Positions 18,604 to 27,294 are shown, counted from the first letter of the stretch. The stretch is DNA of 64,000 nt from Siderastrea radians (GCA_964017195.1 OZ024897.1:32893536-32957535); one strand, 5' to 3'. Notes: generated by a model from the letters alone, not told the origin. A program made the numbers and translations.

Positions 18604-19467
18604 TTACAGAATTGCTCCTAGCAATGGGATTCCGTTGAATGGACTGTTTTTTCCTAGAAGCAGACCCTTGCCCTTTTTTTTTGTTGTTCTTTTTTTTTGG
18701 ATATCCTTTTTTGGTTTGACACCCAACCCGATAGGATTACCCCATGTACCAATAAATGGAGGTGATCTATAATGCGATGGGGCAATTAACCCTCCATCTT
18801 TATTTAAAGCGCTTGGAACATAGATAGGAACAGATCCTGTTAATCCATGTTTGTCAACTTGTAATCCCTTTCCTGTCAAAGCATTCAACAACAATGGAAC
18901 ACCTATACTTGCAAGCAATGTACCAAGAAAGCCTCCAGACTGTGTTTTTGTTGGCTTAACAACGAGTTGACCTCCTGTGTGAAGAGCTGTTACAATTTGT
19001 TCTTTCTGCTTTTTTGTCAATAGATCCTTGTGCTTGATGAGTTGATCGATTTTGTTTTGTGGAATCAAAAAACCACCGGTTTGACCCTTTCCAAATATCT
19101 TGTCAACACCAAGACTTGCCAAACCAGACAGAGCACCAGTTGCCAGGGCTGGCAGAGCTTTCGAGGCAGCCTTTGTTGCATAAGGAAGAGCTTTCGCACC
19201 AAGTGTCAATAATGAACCCCAAAGAGAACCTCCCTCCTGTACGAGATGTCTGATCTGAGTTTTACTGATTTTCAAATCAACACCAGTACCATTATTCATG
19301 GCTTTTTGTATACGTTTCAACTGTGTTCTGGTTAGCATCAATTCATGATTACCAGACAAATCACTTTTTGTCAATCGTATCGTTATCGCTGACTTATTTG
19401 ACAAAGCTTTTGCTAGTTTTTCTTTCTCACCAGCAGATAATTTCACTCCATATTTAACATATGACAT
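18604..19467 (-). CDS. Minor virion protein with hydrophobic Gly-rich segments (287 aa)
   Basis: A putative membrane-active minor capsid protein. Hydrophobic, Gly/Ala-rich stretches (about 85-122 and 178-198) alternate with basic amphipathic ones. The C-terminus has a KPKKDIQKKRTTKKKGKG tail reminiscent of adenovirus core or pX proteins. LTGKG (197-201) fits the adenain cleavage consensus, and there are several GG pairs. It lies between protease and capsid gene, and its leader carries TCTAA 21 bases before the ATG. Assignment to a named family is uncertain. Confidence 0.7.
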   Translation of the reverse strand: MSYVKYGVKLSAGEKEKLAKALSNKSAITIRLTKSDLSGNHELMLTRTQLKRIQKAMNNGTGVDLKISKTQIRHLVQEGGSLWGSLLTLGAKALPYATKAASKALPALATGALSGLASLGVDKIFGKGQTGGFLIPQNKIDQLIKHKDLLTKKQKEQIVTALHTGGQLVVKPTKTQSGGFLGTLLASIGVPLLLNALTGKGLQVDKHGLTGSVPIYVPSALNKDGGLIAPSHYRSPPFIGTWGNPIGLGVKPKKDIQKKRTTKKKGKGLLLGKNSPFNGIPLLGAIL

Positions 19468-19493
19468 ATCTTGTATATGATATATGTTAGATT
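19468..19493 (-). promoter_or_regulatory. Late-type leader (TCTAA)
   Basis: On the minus strand TTTAATCTAACATATATCAT precedes the start codon by about 9 bases. Confidence 0.55.
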
Positions 19494-19514
19494 AAATATG
19501 TTTTTTATGATATT

Positions 19515-19690
19515 AACTAAATCCATACACTATTCTTTCGATAAAAATCATTCCATTCATAAAAATTATTCCATTCACTATTCCTTTGATGAAATTTATA
19601 TCTACATACTATTCTTTTGATGAAAATTATTCCATTCACTATTCTTTTGACAAAATTCATAGCTATTTATTATTCTTTAGACAATTATTC
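19515..19690. repeat. Imperfect tandem repeat between two virion genes
   Basis: Degenerate units around TTATTCCATTCACTATTC recur four to five times in the only sizeable gap between late genes. No coding potential. It may be a 3' UTR or spacer. Confidence 0.6.
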
Positions 19691-19693
19691 CAT

Positions 19694-20974
19694 TTATCGG
19701 AAAAGCAGCTTGCCGTTCTGCTGGACTAGTTCAGCTTCCTGTTCATACAAAGTTAGGGCATAAACTGAATAGGGTGTGGCTGTTGTATCTGAAAGCTCAT
19801 AACGGAAAGTCAGTTTTGTTGTTCCGTCTCTGATGTCTGCCTTCTGCTTGGTGAGATCGAAATACAGAATTGGAAACAGTGTCTGGAAATTACTGATGTT
19901 GAGAAGTGATCCCTCACTGAATTCATTGTTCTTGTGAACGTATTTCAGAACATCTCTGTATACTCGACTCAGGTCTGTTGCTGGTGTATAATGAATCTCA
20001 GGATACTCATGACCGTTTCCTACTTCAAGATGACAATTCTGAAGGGTTCTAGGATCTGTACTAACTGAAAAGGTGTTATAAAGAAATGGGTTGCTTGTCT
20101 GGCTATCAACATCTGCATCGTTGATTATGAAAACGAAAACATGCCTTGGTCTTGAAATCCCACTGGATATCTTGAAATGACCAGCACGCTGTGTCGATGA
20201 ATTACTTCTTTCAATGTTTTCACGGAGGTATGTCCATTTATACGGTTTCAGAAATTTGCTCATATACAGGCTTTGTCCTTCACTGTTAAATGTGATTCGT
20301 GGTACGATCAGTTGCAACTTTGTCAGCACGACTCTGCAGTTAGCACCTGCCTGCCAGATCAAATTAGCATCCGATTCAAATTCAATGTTCATTTCCAAAC
20401 GACCTGATGGCAGTAGATTTCTTTCAAGAGCTTCAAAAAATGAATATCTGTTAAGAGGCAATTCTCTTGTGACTACAAGAGACACTCCCAGAAGTAGTTT
20501 CCTTTCAGCAAATCCTTTGTTATAAGTAGCCTCAGCTGGGCGTTCTTCAGCTCCCCGACTGGTATCTAGATGAAAAAACTCATTTGTTGCAGTCGATTGT
20601 GCGTAACCCGGAGAATATTCTAGTAGGTTCTTTATATTCACACAGTGATTGGCGTCGTTGCAATCGTACACCTTTTTCCCGTTGAGTTTGATATCAAAAT
20701 TCCTTATGAAACTATGAATACTATTGACGATGCCATTCTGGTCATTACCTGCTATGTTGGCACCATCTGCTAGTTTGTTCACTTTGAAACTGATCCCGAG
20801 ACGAGCATTGTACCAGTCAAAAGGAGTTACTTCTCCTGAATTATCGGAAACGAAACGATAACCGTCTTTCTTTTGAGAACGAGTGTTTGCAACTACTGTA
20901 TTCAGTGGTGTTTCTAACTCGAAAATAACATCTTCGTATCTCTCAACATATTTTGGGTTTCTAAAAGATTCCAT
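19694..20974 (-). CDS. MCP: Major capsid protein, double jelly-roll (426 aa)
   Basis: Matches, by overall pattern, the Polinton capsid family annotated in worms as F54H12.2-like. Examples are RYEDVIFELETPLNTVV at the start, the central ERNLLPSGRLEMNIEFESD, and TKLTFRYELSDTT near the end. Family members fold as two jelly rolls and trimerise into virion capsomers. The frame is uninterrupted and of usual length. TCTAAATATATATGG places the start at 20974. It lies between the 127-aa pVI-like gene and the 287-aa minor protein. Confidence 0.88.
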   Translation of the reverse strand: MESFRNPKYVERYEDVIFELETPLNTVVANTRSQKKDGYRFVSDNSGEVTPFDWYNARLGISFKVNKLADGANIAGNDQNGIVNSIHSFIRNFDIKLNGKKVYDCNDANHCVNIKNLLEYSPGYAQSTATNEFFHLDTSRGAEERPAEATYNKGFAERKLLLGVSLVVTRELPLNRYSFFEALERNLLPSGRLEMNIEFESDANLIWQAGANCRVVLTKLQLIVPRITFNSEGQSLYMSKFLKPYKWTYLRENIERSNSSTQRAGHFKISSGISRPRHVFVFIINDADVDSQTSNPFLYNTFSVSTDPRTLQNCHLEVGNGHEYPEIHYTPATDLSRVYRDVLKYVHKNNEFSEGSLLNISNFQTLFPILYFDLTKQKADIRDGTTKLTFRYELSDTTATPYSVYALTLYEQEAELVQQNGKLLFR

Positions 20975-20986
20975 ATATATTTAGAT
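20975..20986 (-). promoter_or_regulatory. Late-type leader (TCTAA) of capsid gene
   Basis: The minus strand reads AATCTAAATATATATGG, the shortest motif-to-ATG spacing in the element. Confidence 0.6.
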
Positions 20987-20995
20987 TATATAATT

Positions 20996-21379
20996 TTACC
21001 TCTTTCTGATTTTACCTCCTGAAATAAGTCGATTAACTCTCTGAGCAATTTCAAAATCAGTTAATGGTTTATCAACTGGTTCACTGATTGTATGTTGAAT
21101 AGTTTGTTGTTTTGGTTGTTTTTTGCTCAGTAATTGAACTATTTTATCACCGGCTTTATTTCCAAGGTGTTCACCTGTTTTTGTTGCTGCTTTTGTAGCT
21201 GCCGTCATAGCAGCTTTTTTAGCTATTTCCTTAGCTGTTTTACCAAATAGCTTGCTTCCAACTGATTTGAAAATATCCATCAACCCTTCACCGTGTATTT
21301 CTCCAGAATGAATATGTTTTTTTACATATCTGCCAATTTCTGGATCGTATCTTCTCTTTAATTCACTTTGGCGTGTCAT
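20996..21379 (-). CDS. pVI-like small membrane-active virion protein (127 aa)
   Basis: A basic N-terminal segment (1-32) ends in IHGEG (28-32), a match to the adenain consensus (M/I/L)xGx-G. It is followed by a long amphipathic Ala/Lys/Gly helix (about 33-90). Adenovirus pVI has the same order: its lytic helix lies just after a protease site near residue 33. The analogy suggests endosome rupture or capsid lining, but it is inferred from layout and not from proven homology. The TCTAA leader overlaps the stop codon of the penton gene. Confidence 0.75.
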   Translation of the reverse strand: MTRQSELKRRYDPEIGRYVKKHIHSGEIHGEGLMDIFKSVGSKLFGKTAKEIAKKAAMTAATKAATKTGEHLGNKAGDKIVQLLSKKQPKQQTIQHTISEPVDKPLTDFEIAQRVNRLISGGKIRKR

Positions 21380-21397
21380 ATATCAATATATTAGATA
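21380..21397 (-). promoter_or_regulatory. Late-type leader (TCTAA) overlapping penton stop
   Basis: The minus strand reads TTATCTAATATATTGATATATG. The TAA of the penton stop codon is part of the TCTAA motif. Confidence 0.6.
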
Positions 21398-22155
21398 AAA
21401 CTGGATCTCAGGATTAATGTCATGTGCCAATCGATACCATTCAAATCTATTGATCTTCCTATTGAATCTGTCAGTGTGATGCGCATTTCAGAGATCATCG
21501 TTTTTGAAACTGGACTGAATAGCGCACGTCTTGGTTCGAATGTAAATGGATAGCTTCTTGTGAGATTATCGGTTGGTATTATAGCCAAAGTATTACTGAA
21601 TTTTCCATCTGTGATTGAATCCGTTACAACGTCACAATTTATGTGTATAGTGTCGATAGAATTGGTGATATTTGGTAACTTGGTGCTATATTCTGTCTGT
21701 GTTATAATTTTTGGTTCGAATCCAATTAAATCACTGAATGTCGAATTCCGTATATCTAATTGCCAATTATTTCCGAGTTCGACAACAACGCGGTATGACG
21801 AAAGCACAAAATAAATCTTCACCCCAACCTGATTATTACTTGGCTGATCTCCGTTTTGTGTAACAACTCCAATGATATATTCAGAAATGTCGTTATAACT
21901 ATACATTCCGTCAACAAAATTGATTGTTTTCCAAGTAGAACCATTGTTTTTTGTATATTTTATCTGGTTGTTACCATATTCTGCATTGATATTATGCCAT
22001 GAGTACGTCATTGTTACTCGATCTACTGCTAATTCATGACGCATCTCGGTATCCAGATGTATGACGGGGTCAAATTTGATTGTATAATCCTCTGGACGAG
22101 ATCTTCCAATCTTCTGTCGATTAAACGAATTGATATTAATTGCTCGTTCTTGCAT
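21391..22155 (-). CDS. Penton / minor capsid protein, jelly-roll (254 aa)
   Basis: Beta-rich protein of the size and pattern of Polinton minor capsid (penton) proteins: it starts MQERAININSFNRQK, has the central DISEYIIGVV block, and ends in WHMTLILR. Family members form five-fold vertices. The gene sits between the coiled-coil and pVI-like genes and has a triple TCTAAT leader. No lesions. Identity rests on remembered family patterns and position. Confidence 0.75.
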   Translation of the reverse strand: MQERAININSFNRQKIGRSRPEDYTIKFDPVIHLDTEMRHELAVDRVTMTYSWHNINAEYGNNQIKYTKNNGSTWKTINFVDGMYSYNDISEYIIGVVTQNGDQPSNNQVGVKIYFVLSSYRVVVELGNNWQLDIRNSTFSDLIGFEPKIITQTEYSTKLPNITNSIDTIHINCDVVTDSITDGKFSNTLAIIPTDNLTRSYPFTFEPRRALFSPVSKTMISEMRITLTDSIGRSIDLNGIDWHMTLILRSSFI

Positions 22156-22179
22156 ATATATTTAGATTAGATTAGATAA
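22156..22179 (-). promoter_or_regulatory. Late-type leader, triple TCTAAT
   Basis: The minus strand reads TATCTAATCTAATCTAAATA then TATATGC, with three overlapping TCTAA copies before the penton start codon. Confidence 0.65.
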
Positions 22180-22188
22180 ACAATGAAA

Positions 22189-23316
22189 TTACAATTTGAT
22201 GACATAACTTTTCAATAGATCATTAAGCTGATTGTTATCGATTTTACCCAATTCATACAATTTATGCGCTATCTCGGAAAATTCACTCTTCGCACCATCA
22301 TTTCCAGCCATTATCGACCCACCAAGTAATTCCATCCGATTGATGAGATCATTCGTATCGTTAAAATAGACTACTCCAGACCCTAATTTGGAGAATTTTT
22401 TAGAAGTTCGGTGGATAGGTAACTCACCGAGTTTATTCAATTGATTGAAAACCATCTTTGACAGGTCACTGTACTTCTTTTTGCTGTTGAATCTCTTTGT
22501 CAACAAATCAAGAGTGTCAAAATCAACCTTTTTATCAAGTACTTTTTCACCATCCTCCTTTGCTACTAAATGCAATTGTCCCATTAATTTAGGAATATCG
22601 ATCATCAAATTACCATATTTGCCCCCAGATGATATTTTGTAAGCATTACGTTTTGGTTGTGTATAGCCTGTTCCAATGGTCTTTTTACCTTCAGGTATAA
22701 TTTTTATACGATTTTTATATTTTTGTAACAACTTGATGTCTTTTGTTATTTCATCAATTCGGTCTTTATTTTTTGCTCGATTTTTTTTGGTAGTAGATAA
22801 ATGAGCCTTCTGTCTACCTATTTCTTTGATTAGTTCACCAAGATTTTTGTCGTATTCATCAATGTCCAGGGTTCCATCAATCGAAGCTTTCAATACATCG
22901 CTGGGAGGATATAATTCATACTTGGTCAATTTTTGTATTTCATCTTTATCAAAACCTTTATCAACATCAGACTTAAATTCAGTTTTCATCATAGTAGGTT
23001 CATAACCAATAGGAAGTTTGGTTACTTCTTGTGGTTGTTCATCAGGTAGTTGCTGAAACATAATAAGATTTTCAAGACCTGATGTTAATGCTTTTTGGTT
23101 TTTCTGCAACTGTTCAAGCATTTTGTCCTGTTTCTCGTCAACCTTTTGTTTGACATCCTCTTGTGCTTTAACAATCGGCTTATACACCTCAGATAATTCC
23201 TCTTGAACATCTTGTAATCCATGTTTGAATTCTTTCAGCGTGTTTCGAACATTTCTGACTTGTTTACCAGCATTAATTTTAGCCTCAGATATTTTCTTAA
23301 TTCTTTCTATGTCCAT
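22189..23316 (-). CDS. Coiled-coil structural or scaffold-like protein (375 aa)
   Basis: The N-terminal 90 residues are a charged coiled coil rich in Gln and Lys. A second helical segment covers about 150-205. The C-terminus has a compact conserved-looking part with MELLGGSIMAGN, where LLGG-S fits the second adenain consensus. Position and build would suit a scaffold or 52K-like packaging protein, but no family is certain. It is transcribed divergently from the packaging ATPase across a 73-bp gap. Confidence 0.65.
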   Translation of the reverse strand: MDIERIKKISEAKINAGKQVRNVRNTLKEFKHGLQDVQEELSEVYKPIVKAQEDVKQKVDEKQDKMLEQLQKNQKALTSGLENLIMFQQLPDEQPQEVTKLPIGYEPTMMKTEFKSDVDKGFDKDEIQKLTKYELYPPSDVLKASIDGTLDIDEYDKNLGELIKEIGRQKAHLSTTKKNRAKNKDRIDEITKDIKLLQKYKNRIKIIPEGKKTIGTGYTQPKRNAYKISSGGKYGNLMIDIPKLMGQLHLVAKEDGEKVLDKKVDFDTLDLLTKRFNSKKKYSDLSKMVFNQLNKLGELPIHRTSKKFSKLGSGVVYFNDTNDLINRMELLGGSIMAGNDGAKSEFSEIAHKLYELGKIDNNQLNDLLKSYVIKL

Positions 23317-23389
23317 AATATATATTGCTTAGATAAAACTTATCTCAACTTATCTCAACTTATCTCTGAAGTTATCTAATATATTATAT
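23317..23389. promoter_or_regulatory. Divergent late promoter with 10-bp repeats
   Basis: The gap between the coiled-coil gene (minus) and ATPase gene (plus) has TCTAA on both strands near each start codon, and three copies of AACTTATCTC-like sequence between them. It is the only head-to-head late promoter in the element. Confidence 0.6.
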
Positions 23390-24031
23390 ATGGAAATACC
23401 TAATTACGATAGTAATAGTGACAAAACGAACAGTTACAAACAGTTGTATGAATATATGCCGAATGACACATTCCGAATGTTGATTTGTGGTGGTTCAGGA
23501 TCTGGAAAAACAAATTTGCTTTATCATATGTTAACGATACCATTAGTCCGTTTCGATCAGATCCACCTTTATGCTAAAAACTTGGAACAAGAAAAATACC
23601 AGAATTTGATAAAGATATTCAATGAAATCAGTCAATCGGTTGGCTATGATGTGCTCGTCTGCAGTAATAATGAAATTGTACCAGTTGAAGATATGGAAGA
23701 TGATGCACAAAAGATAGTCATATTTGATGATTATGTTTGTGAAAAGAATCAGAAACCTCTGATTGATTATTTCATAAGAGGTCGACATAAAAATTGTTCA
23801 GTCATTTATCTGAGTCAATCTTTCTATGGAACACCAAAGGATATACGGTTAAATTGCAGTCATTTTTCTGTGTATGAATTTCCAAGCTCTAACGAACGTA
23901 ATTTAATATCTAGAGAACTTGGTGTTGATAAGGAACAATATATCAAAGCAACTAAAAAACCGTATTCGTTCCTGTATGTGGACAAACCGAAGAAACTAAT
24001 AAAAAGAAACTTTTATGGAAAGATACAATAA
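23390..24031 (+). CDS. ATP: FtsK/HerA (A32)-type genome packaging ATPase (213 aa)
   Basis: Walker A GGSGSGKT (34-41), Walker B IVIFDD (109-114) and the sensor-like YLSQS (140-144) follow the A32-type packaging ATPase pattern. The enzyme pumps the genome into preformed capsids. The length is typical and there are no lesions. The start follows TCTAATATATTATATATGG. Confidence 0.92.
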   Translation: MEIPNYDSNSDKTNSYKQLYEYMPNDTFRMLICGGSGSGKTNLLYHMLTIPLVRFDQIHLYAKNLEQEKYQNLIKIFNEISQSVGYDVLVCSNNEIVPVEDMEDDAQKIVIFDDYVCEKNQKPLIDYFIRGRHKNCSVIYLSQSFYGTPKDIRLNCSHFSVYEFPSSNERNLISRELGVDKEQYIKATKKPYSFLYVDKPKKLIKRNFYGKIQ

Positions 24032-24040
24032 CTAAAATAA

Positions 24041-24059
24041 TAATCTAATCTATTCATAT
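24041..24059 (+). promoter_or_regulatory. Late-type leader (TCTAA) of fibre gene
   Basis: TAATCTAATCTATTCATATA immediately precedes the fibre ATG. Confidence 0.6.
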
Positions 24060-25907
24060 ATGGGAATTTTTAATGAACAACCTTCATCAACCAGCACAAC
24101 TTCATCTGGTGTTCAAGGTCTACAAGGTCTAGGTTTTAAACTAAATTCTGATGGTGATTACGATATGGAAAATAAAAAACTGGTTAATGTGAAACAAGGA
24201 ACTAATAATAATGATGTGGTTACAAAATCTTATCTCGATTCTGAAATAGCTAAGATTCCAAGTGTGGATACAACTCAGTTTGTGAAAAAGACAGGAAAGA
24301 CAGGAGCAACTATGAACGGAGACCTAATTTTACAACCACAGCCGTACCCAATTCATGGAAACACGGATAAAGCCATCTCTTATAATACAGCCCGGAATAT
24401 ATTCTTGAGTAAAAAAGAAGGCGGGTCTATGCTACAATCTTTAGACATGAACAACCATTTCATAACAAATATCAAAGACCCAGTTAATTCAGATCATGCA
24501 ACAAACAAAAAGTATGTCGAAAATCAGCTTGAAAAAAAACTGGATAAAGGAGCTGATATTGATATGAAAAATAAATCAATTATCAATCTTGATCTTCCAT
24601 CAAACCAAAGAGACGCCGCATGTGTCGAGTTTGTTAACAACAGAATTGATGACATGACACAAAAAAAGTTTCTCAAAGTTGATGGCACCAACAATATGAC
24701 TGGAAACTTGAATTTAAATGAAAAAACAATAATCAACTTGAACACCGATGACAAAGACATAAAATCAGCAGCTAATGTCGGCTATGTCAGCAGTAAGGTA
24801 CACGCCGCCAAAGGTGATGTGACTGTAGGGCTGAAAACTTACTTTGACACAAAAATCAAGGAGTCTCACATCACCAGCTCAACCAACAAGAAAGACGTTT
24901 TCAGGTATCTCATGGAAAATGCCGATGAATCTTCAAGTGAAAACAACATAATAGTTGATGGCATTGTTGACTTTTCTGGTTCCCCCCACAACGTCAACAA
25001 AAAAGCTTATAAATTTAAAATGGGGAAAGACGCTCAAAATGAGTATTCTTCTCGCATTGGCTTTAACATGTTCAAACTTCCAGAAAGCGAGTACACTTTA
25101 GCTATTGAATTTTTCACTCCAAGCACAACAAATTTGTCAGTGAGTGTCGTTTCCACTTCACTAAATATTGGTCAACAATCAACTAAGCTGTTTGTTAATT
25201 ACAGCAGATCTATTGTTCACTTACATAAGTGGAGCATAACTCCTCCCGAATACATTTACATTGACATGCATTGTCAGGGCACTGCAAGTAGCTCCACTCA
25301 AGGAGTTGGTTATTTGATTGTATATGGAGTCAAAGGATCACAGAGTAATGTAGACTCGGATGTGTATGATACGGCGTACGTTGTAGAAAATGGTAAAATG
25401 GTAATGCAAACAGATTTGTCTTTAAATGGGTATAAATTAAGTGGTTCAGTTCATTATATACATGGGTATTTAAATACGAAAAACGGGAACACATTTTTAT
25501 TGAATGGTTGTGACAAAATAATTATTCCAAATCATAGCCACATATTAACTATAACAGTGCTCTATTTCAAGCTCAAAAGTAAATATAAGCCTATTTCTTT
25601 AAAAATAAAACACAGTGACCATTTAACTCAATCAATCACTTACACTTCAACCCAATCAACTAAATCACAGACAATAAATATCAATTTAGTACTAGCGTTT
25701 GGTCATTTGGCAGTGGAACTGGGTTCAGTTGTGAAAAATCAAGAACTCTTAATGTTGATTGAATATACTGAGTGCCATAAACATTTTTTCATTCATCATA
25801 TATCACAATGCGGATATCCATCTGATTGGAGTATGGAATGCTTTTTAGAATATATTATCCCAAAAGAAATAAGCGTTGAGGTTTCCGATGAAAAACATAA
25901 TGAATAA
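24060..25907 (+). CDS. Fibre-like attachment protein (615 aa)
   Basis: A Ser/Thr-rich N-terminus (1-20) runs into LQGLG (21-25), an adenain-type site. Residues about 30-245 carry five or more repeats of a shaft motif like MKNKSIINLDLPSNQRDAA then a hydrophobic/Tyr-Val end. The same plan of an I-N-L turn followed by a D-A-A/T..YV helix is used in phage tail fibres. The C-terminal ~350 residues are beta-rich and probably form a head that binds cells. It is the likely receptor-binding protein of the virion. The fold of the head is unknown. Confidence 0.75.
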   Translation: MGIFNEQPSSTSTTSSGVQGLQGLGFKLNSDGDYDMENKKLVNVKQGTNNNDVVTKSYLDSEIAKIPSVDTTQFVKKTGKTGATMNGDLILQPQPYPIHGNTDKAISYNTARNIFLSKKEGGSMLQSLDMNNHFITNIKDPVNSDHATNKKYVENQLEKKLDKGADIDMKNKSIINLDLPSNQRDAACVEFVNNRIDDMTQKKFLKVDGTNNMTGNLNLNEKTIINLNTDDKDIKSAANVGYVSSKVHAAKGDVTVGLKTYFDTKIKESHITSSTNKKDVFRYLMENADESSSENNIIVDGIVDFSGSPHNVNKKAYKFKMGKDAQNEYSSRIGFNMFKLPESEYTLAIEFFTPSTTNLSVSVVSTSLNIGQQSTKLFVNYSRSIVHLHKWSITPPEYIYIDMHCQGTASSSTQGVGYLIVYGVKGSQSNVDSDVYDTAYVVENGKMVMQTDLSLNGYKLSGSVHYIHGYLNTKNGNTFLLNGCDKIIIPNHSHILTITVLYFKLKSKYKPISLKIKHSDHLTQSITYTSTQSTKSQTININLVLAFGHLAVELGSVVKNQELLMLIEYTECHKHFFIHHISQCGYPSDWSMECFLEYIIPKEISVEVSDEKHNE

Positions 25908-25922
25908 TCTAAACAACATAAT
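25907..25922 (+). promoter_or_regulatory. Late-type leader (TCTAA) of 37-aa gene
   Basis: ATCTAAACAACATAATATG precedes the small reading frame and directly follows the fibre stop codon. Confidence 0.5.
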
Positions 25923-26036
25923 ATGAAAACATCAACTTTAATCAACGAAATTATTGAGAATATAGAAAAAATAGTTCGAAACATTAGAAAATTATACATC
26001 AGTATTAAGAAATCGTTCAAAAAAGAAAAAATGTAA
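25923..26036 (+). CDS. 37-aa basic amphipathic peptide
   Basis: The frame MKTSTLINEI...KKSFKKEKM is a single helix-like sequence with Ile/Leu spaced every three to four residues and a Lys-rich end. It lies between fibre and membrane-protein genes with a TCTAA leader of its own, which argues for a real gene. Possible roles include a small virion or membrane-active peptide; none is demonstrated. Confidence 0.55.
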   Translation: MKTSTLINEIIENIEKIVRNIRKLYISIKKSFKKEKM

Positions 26037-26049
26037 CCATATAATATAT

Positions 26050-26535
26050 ATGGTTAGACGTGAAAGAATATTCAATTGGAACCATGTTTCAGAAAATTTA
26101 ACAGAAGATCAAATATCTGAGTTGAAAGCATTGTACAAATTCTACCATAAGCAATACTGGCTCCACAAAGAGTCATTTAAAAGCTTCAAGAAAAAGAATA
26201 TAGCATGTAACATTGGATCTGTTGTATTGATAGTAACTGGGACTGTGGCTGGTGGTGTGACGTTAAACCCCGCTGTACTTGGATCAATATCAGGCGCAGG
26301 GCTTATACTAAAAACATATTCAGAGGTCAAAAATTACAAAAGAAAGATCGAGATGTGTAAATTCGCGTACACTACGTATGAAAAGGTTTTAACTCATTTA
26401 CGATCCTTTATGAGAGGACTGGAGTATAATGAAAAAGAATTTCTTGATCATGTCAAAGTTCTTGATGAAATAATCATTGAAATGTGTCCTTTAACTGACA
26501 AATTTGAAAAGAAATATAATAAGGTATTCATCTAA
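26050..26535 (+). CDS. Predicted membrane protein with helical flanks (161 aa)
   Basis: Helical charged segments flank a hydrophobic, Gly-rich hairpin (about residues 55-92: NIGSVVLIVTGTVAGG...AVLGSISGAGLIL) that could span or insert into a membrane. The family is not recognised. The ATG follows ATAATATATATGG without a clear TCTAA of its own, so it may share the transcript of the 37-aa gene. It converges on the transcription-factor-like gene, overlapping by 8 nt at the 3' ends. Confidence 0.65.
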   Translation: MVRRERIFNWNHVSENLTEDQISELKALYKFYHKQYWLHKESFKSFKKKNIACNIGSVVLIVTGTVAGGVTLNPAVLGSISGAGLILKTYSEVKNYKRKIEMCKFAYTTYEKVLTHLRSFMRGLEYNEKEFLDHVKVLDEIIIEMCPLTDKFEKKYNKVFI

Positions 26536-27106
26536 TAATAGATTTTATTTTATCACCAATAAGAGACATAATACTTACCCAATATCGATTGTAAAAAGCT
26601 AATGTTTTTTTCGATTTACTAATTGGAATATTTTTGTAAGGTATTCCCATCATCTTGAATATCTTTCTCATAATAAAATTAACGCTAATCATTCTTTTCC
26701 TTGTACCATTAACTTCATTTATAATCTTACCAATCTCTGCATAGATTATATCAATCTTATGTTTCTCACTGTTGGATAATTTTATGTCGTATTTTTCTTG
26801 GATTTTCAGCAACATGTTATTGACATGGTATTTTCTACAGTAAACAGATTTTCTCACAAATCGATGTCTGTTCTCATAAAAATTAACATATTCTTTCACA
26901 TAATTATATCCTTGTACTACACCACAACTTAGACATGCTAACATCCCATCGTCGTTAATAATATACTGATTATCACAGCATGAATAATATTTCACTAAAC
27001 GATCTTGTGGTTTTTCATTAGAATCTTCCAATTTTTGGTCACAAAAAGGACAAACAATATCTCCTGATTCTTTCAGTTCATCATGTAATTCCTTGTTACA
27101 ATTCAT
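26528..27106 (-). CDS. VLTF3/TFIIB-like zinc-ribbon transcription factor (192 aa)
   Basis: Cys pairs CPFC and YYSCCDNQ...MLACLSCGVV form TFIIB-like zinc ribbons. YENRHRFVRKSVYCRKYHV and the helical C-terminus resemble the late transcription factor VLTF3 of large DNA viruses. That factor helps recruit RNA polymerase to late promoters. The leader carries TATAATAGTATAGAATG, the early class, and no TCTAA, as expected of a factor made before the late genes. The match to VLTF3 is from memory and should be treated as probable. Confidence 0.6.
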   Translation of the reverse strand: MNCNKELHDELKESGDIVCPFCDQKLEDSNEKPQDRLVKYYSCCDNQYIINDDGMLACLSCGVVQGYNYVKEYVNFYENRHRFVRKSVYCRKYHVNNMLLKIQEKYDIKLSNSEKHKIDIIYAEIGKIINEVNGTRKRMISVNFIMRKIFKMMGIPYKNIPISKSKKTLAFYNRYWVSIMSLIGDKIKSIIR

Positions 27107-27135
27107 TCTATACTATTATATGAGATATTTTTTTA
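27107..27135 (-). promoter_or_regulatory. Early-type leader of transcription-factor gene
   Basis: The minus strand reads AAATATCTCATATAATAGTA then TAGAATG at the start codon. Confidence 0.45.
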
Positions 27136-27181
27136 TGTAAATACAAGTTCCGCAAACACAGTCTGCTTTTCTGTTCACTAC

Positions 27182-27294
27182 AAACTTTACTGACAAACTT
27201 TACTGACAAACTTTACTGACAAACTTTACTGACAAACTTTACTGACAAACTTTACTGACAAACTTTACTGACAAACTTTACTGACAAACTTTAC
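27182..27294. repeat. 13-bp minisatellite (AAACTTTACTGAC)n
   Basis: About 8.7 perfect tandem copies lie between the last gene and the right subterminal repeats. Perfect identity implies recent expansion or active homogenisation. There are no unique spacers, so it is not a CRISPR array. Confidence 0.95.

Noticed and set aside
27182..27294. CRISPR-like regular repeat
   Set aside because: The unit is 13 bp with no unique spacers, and the host is a eukaryote. It is a minisatellite.
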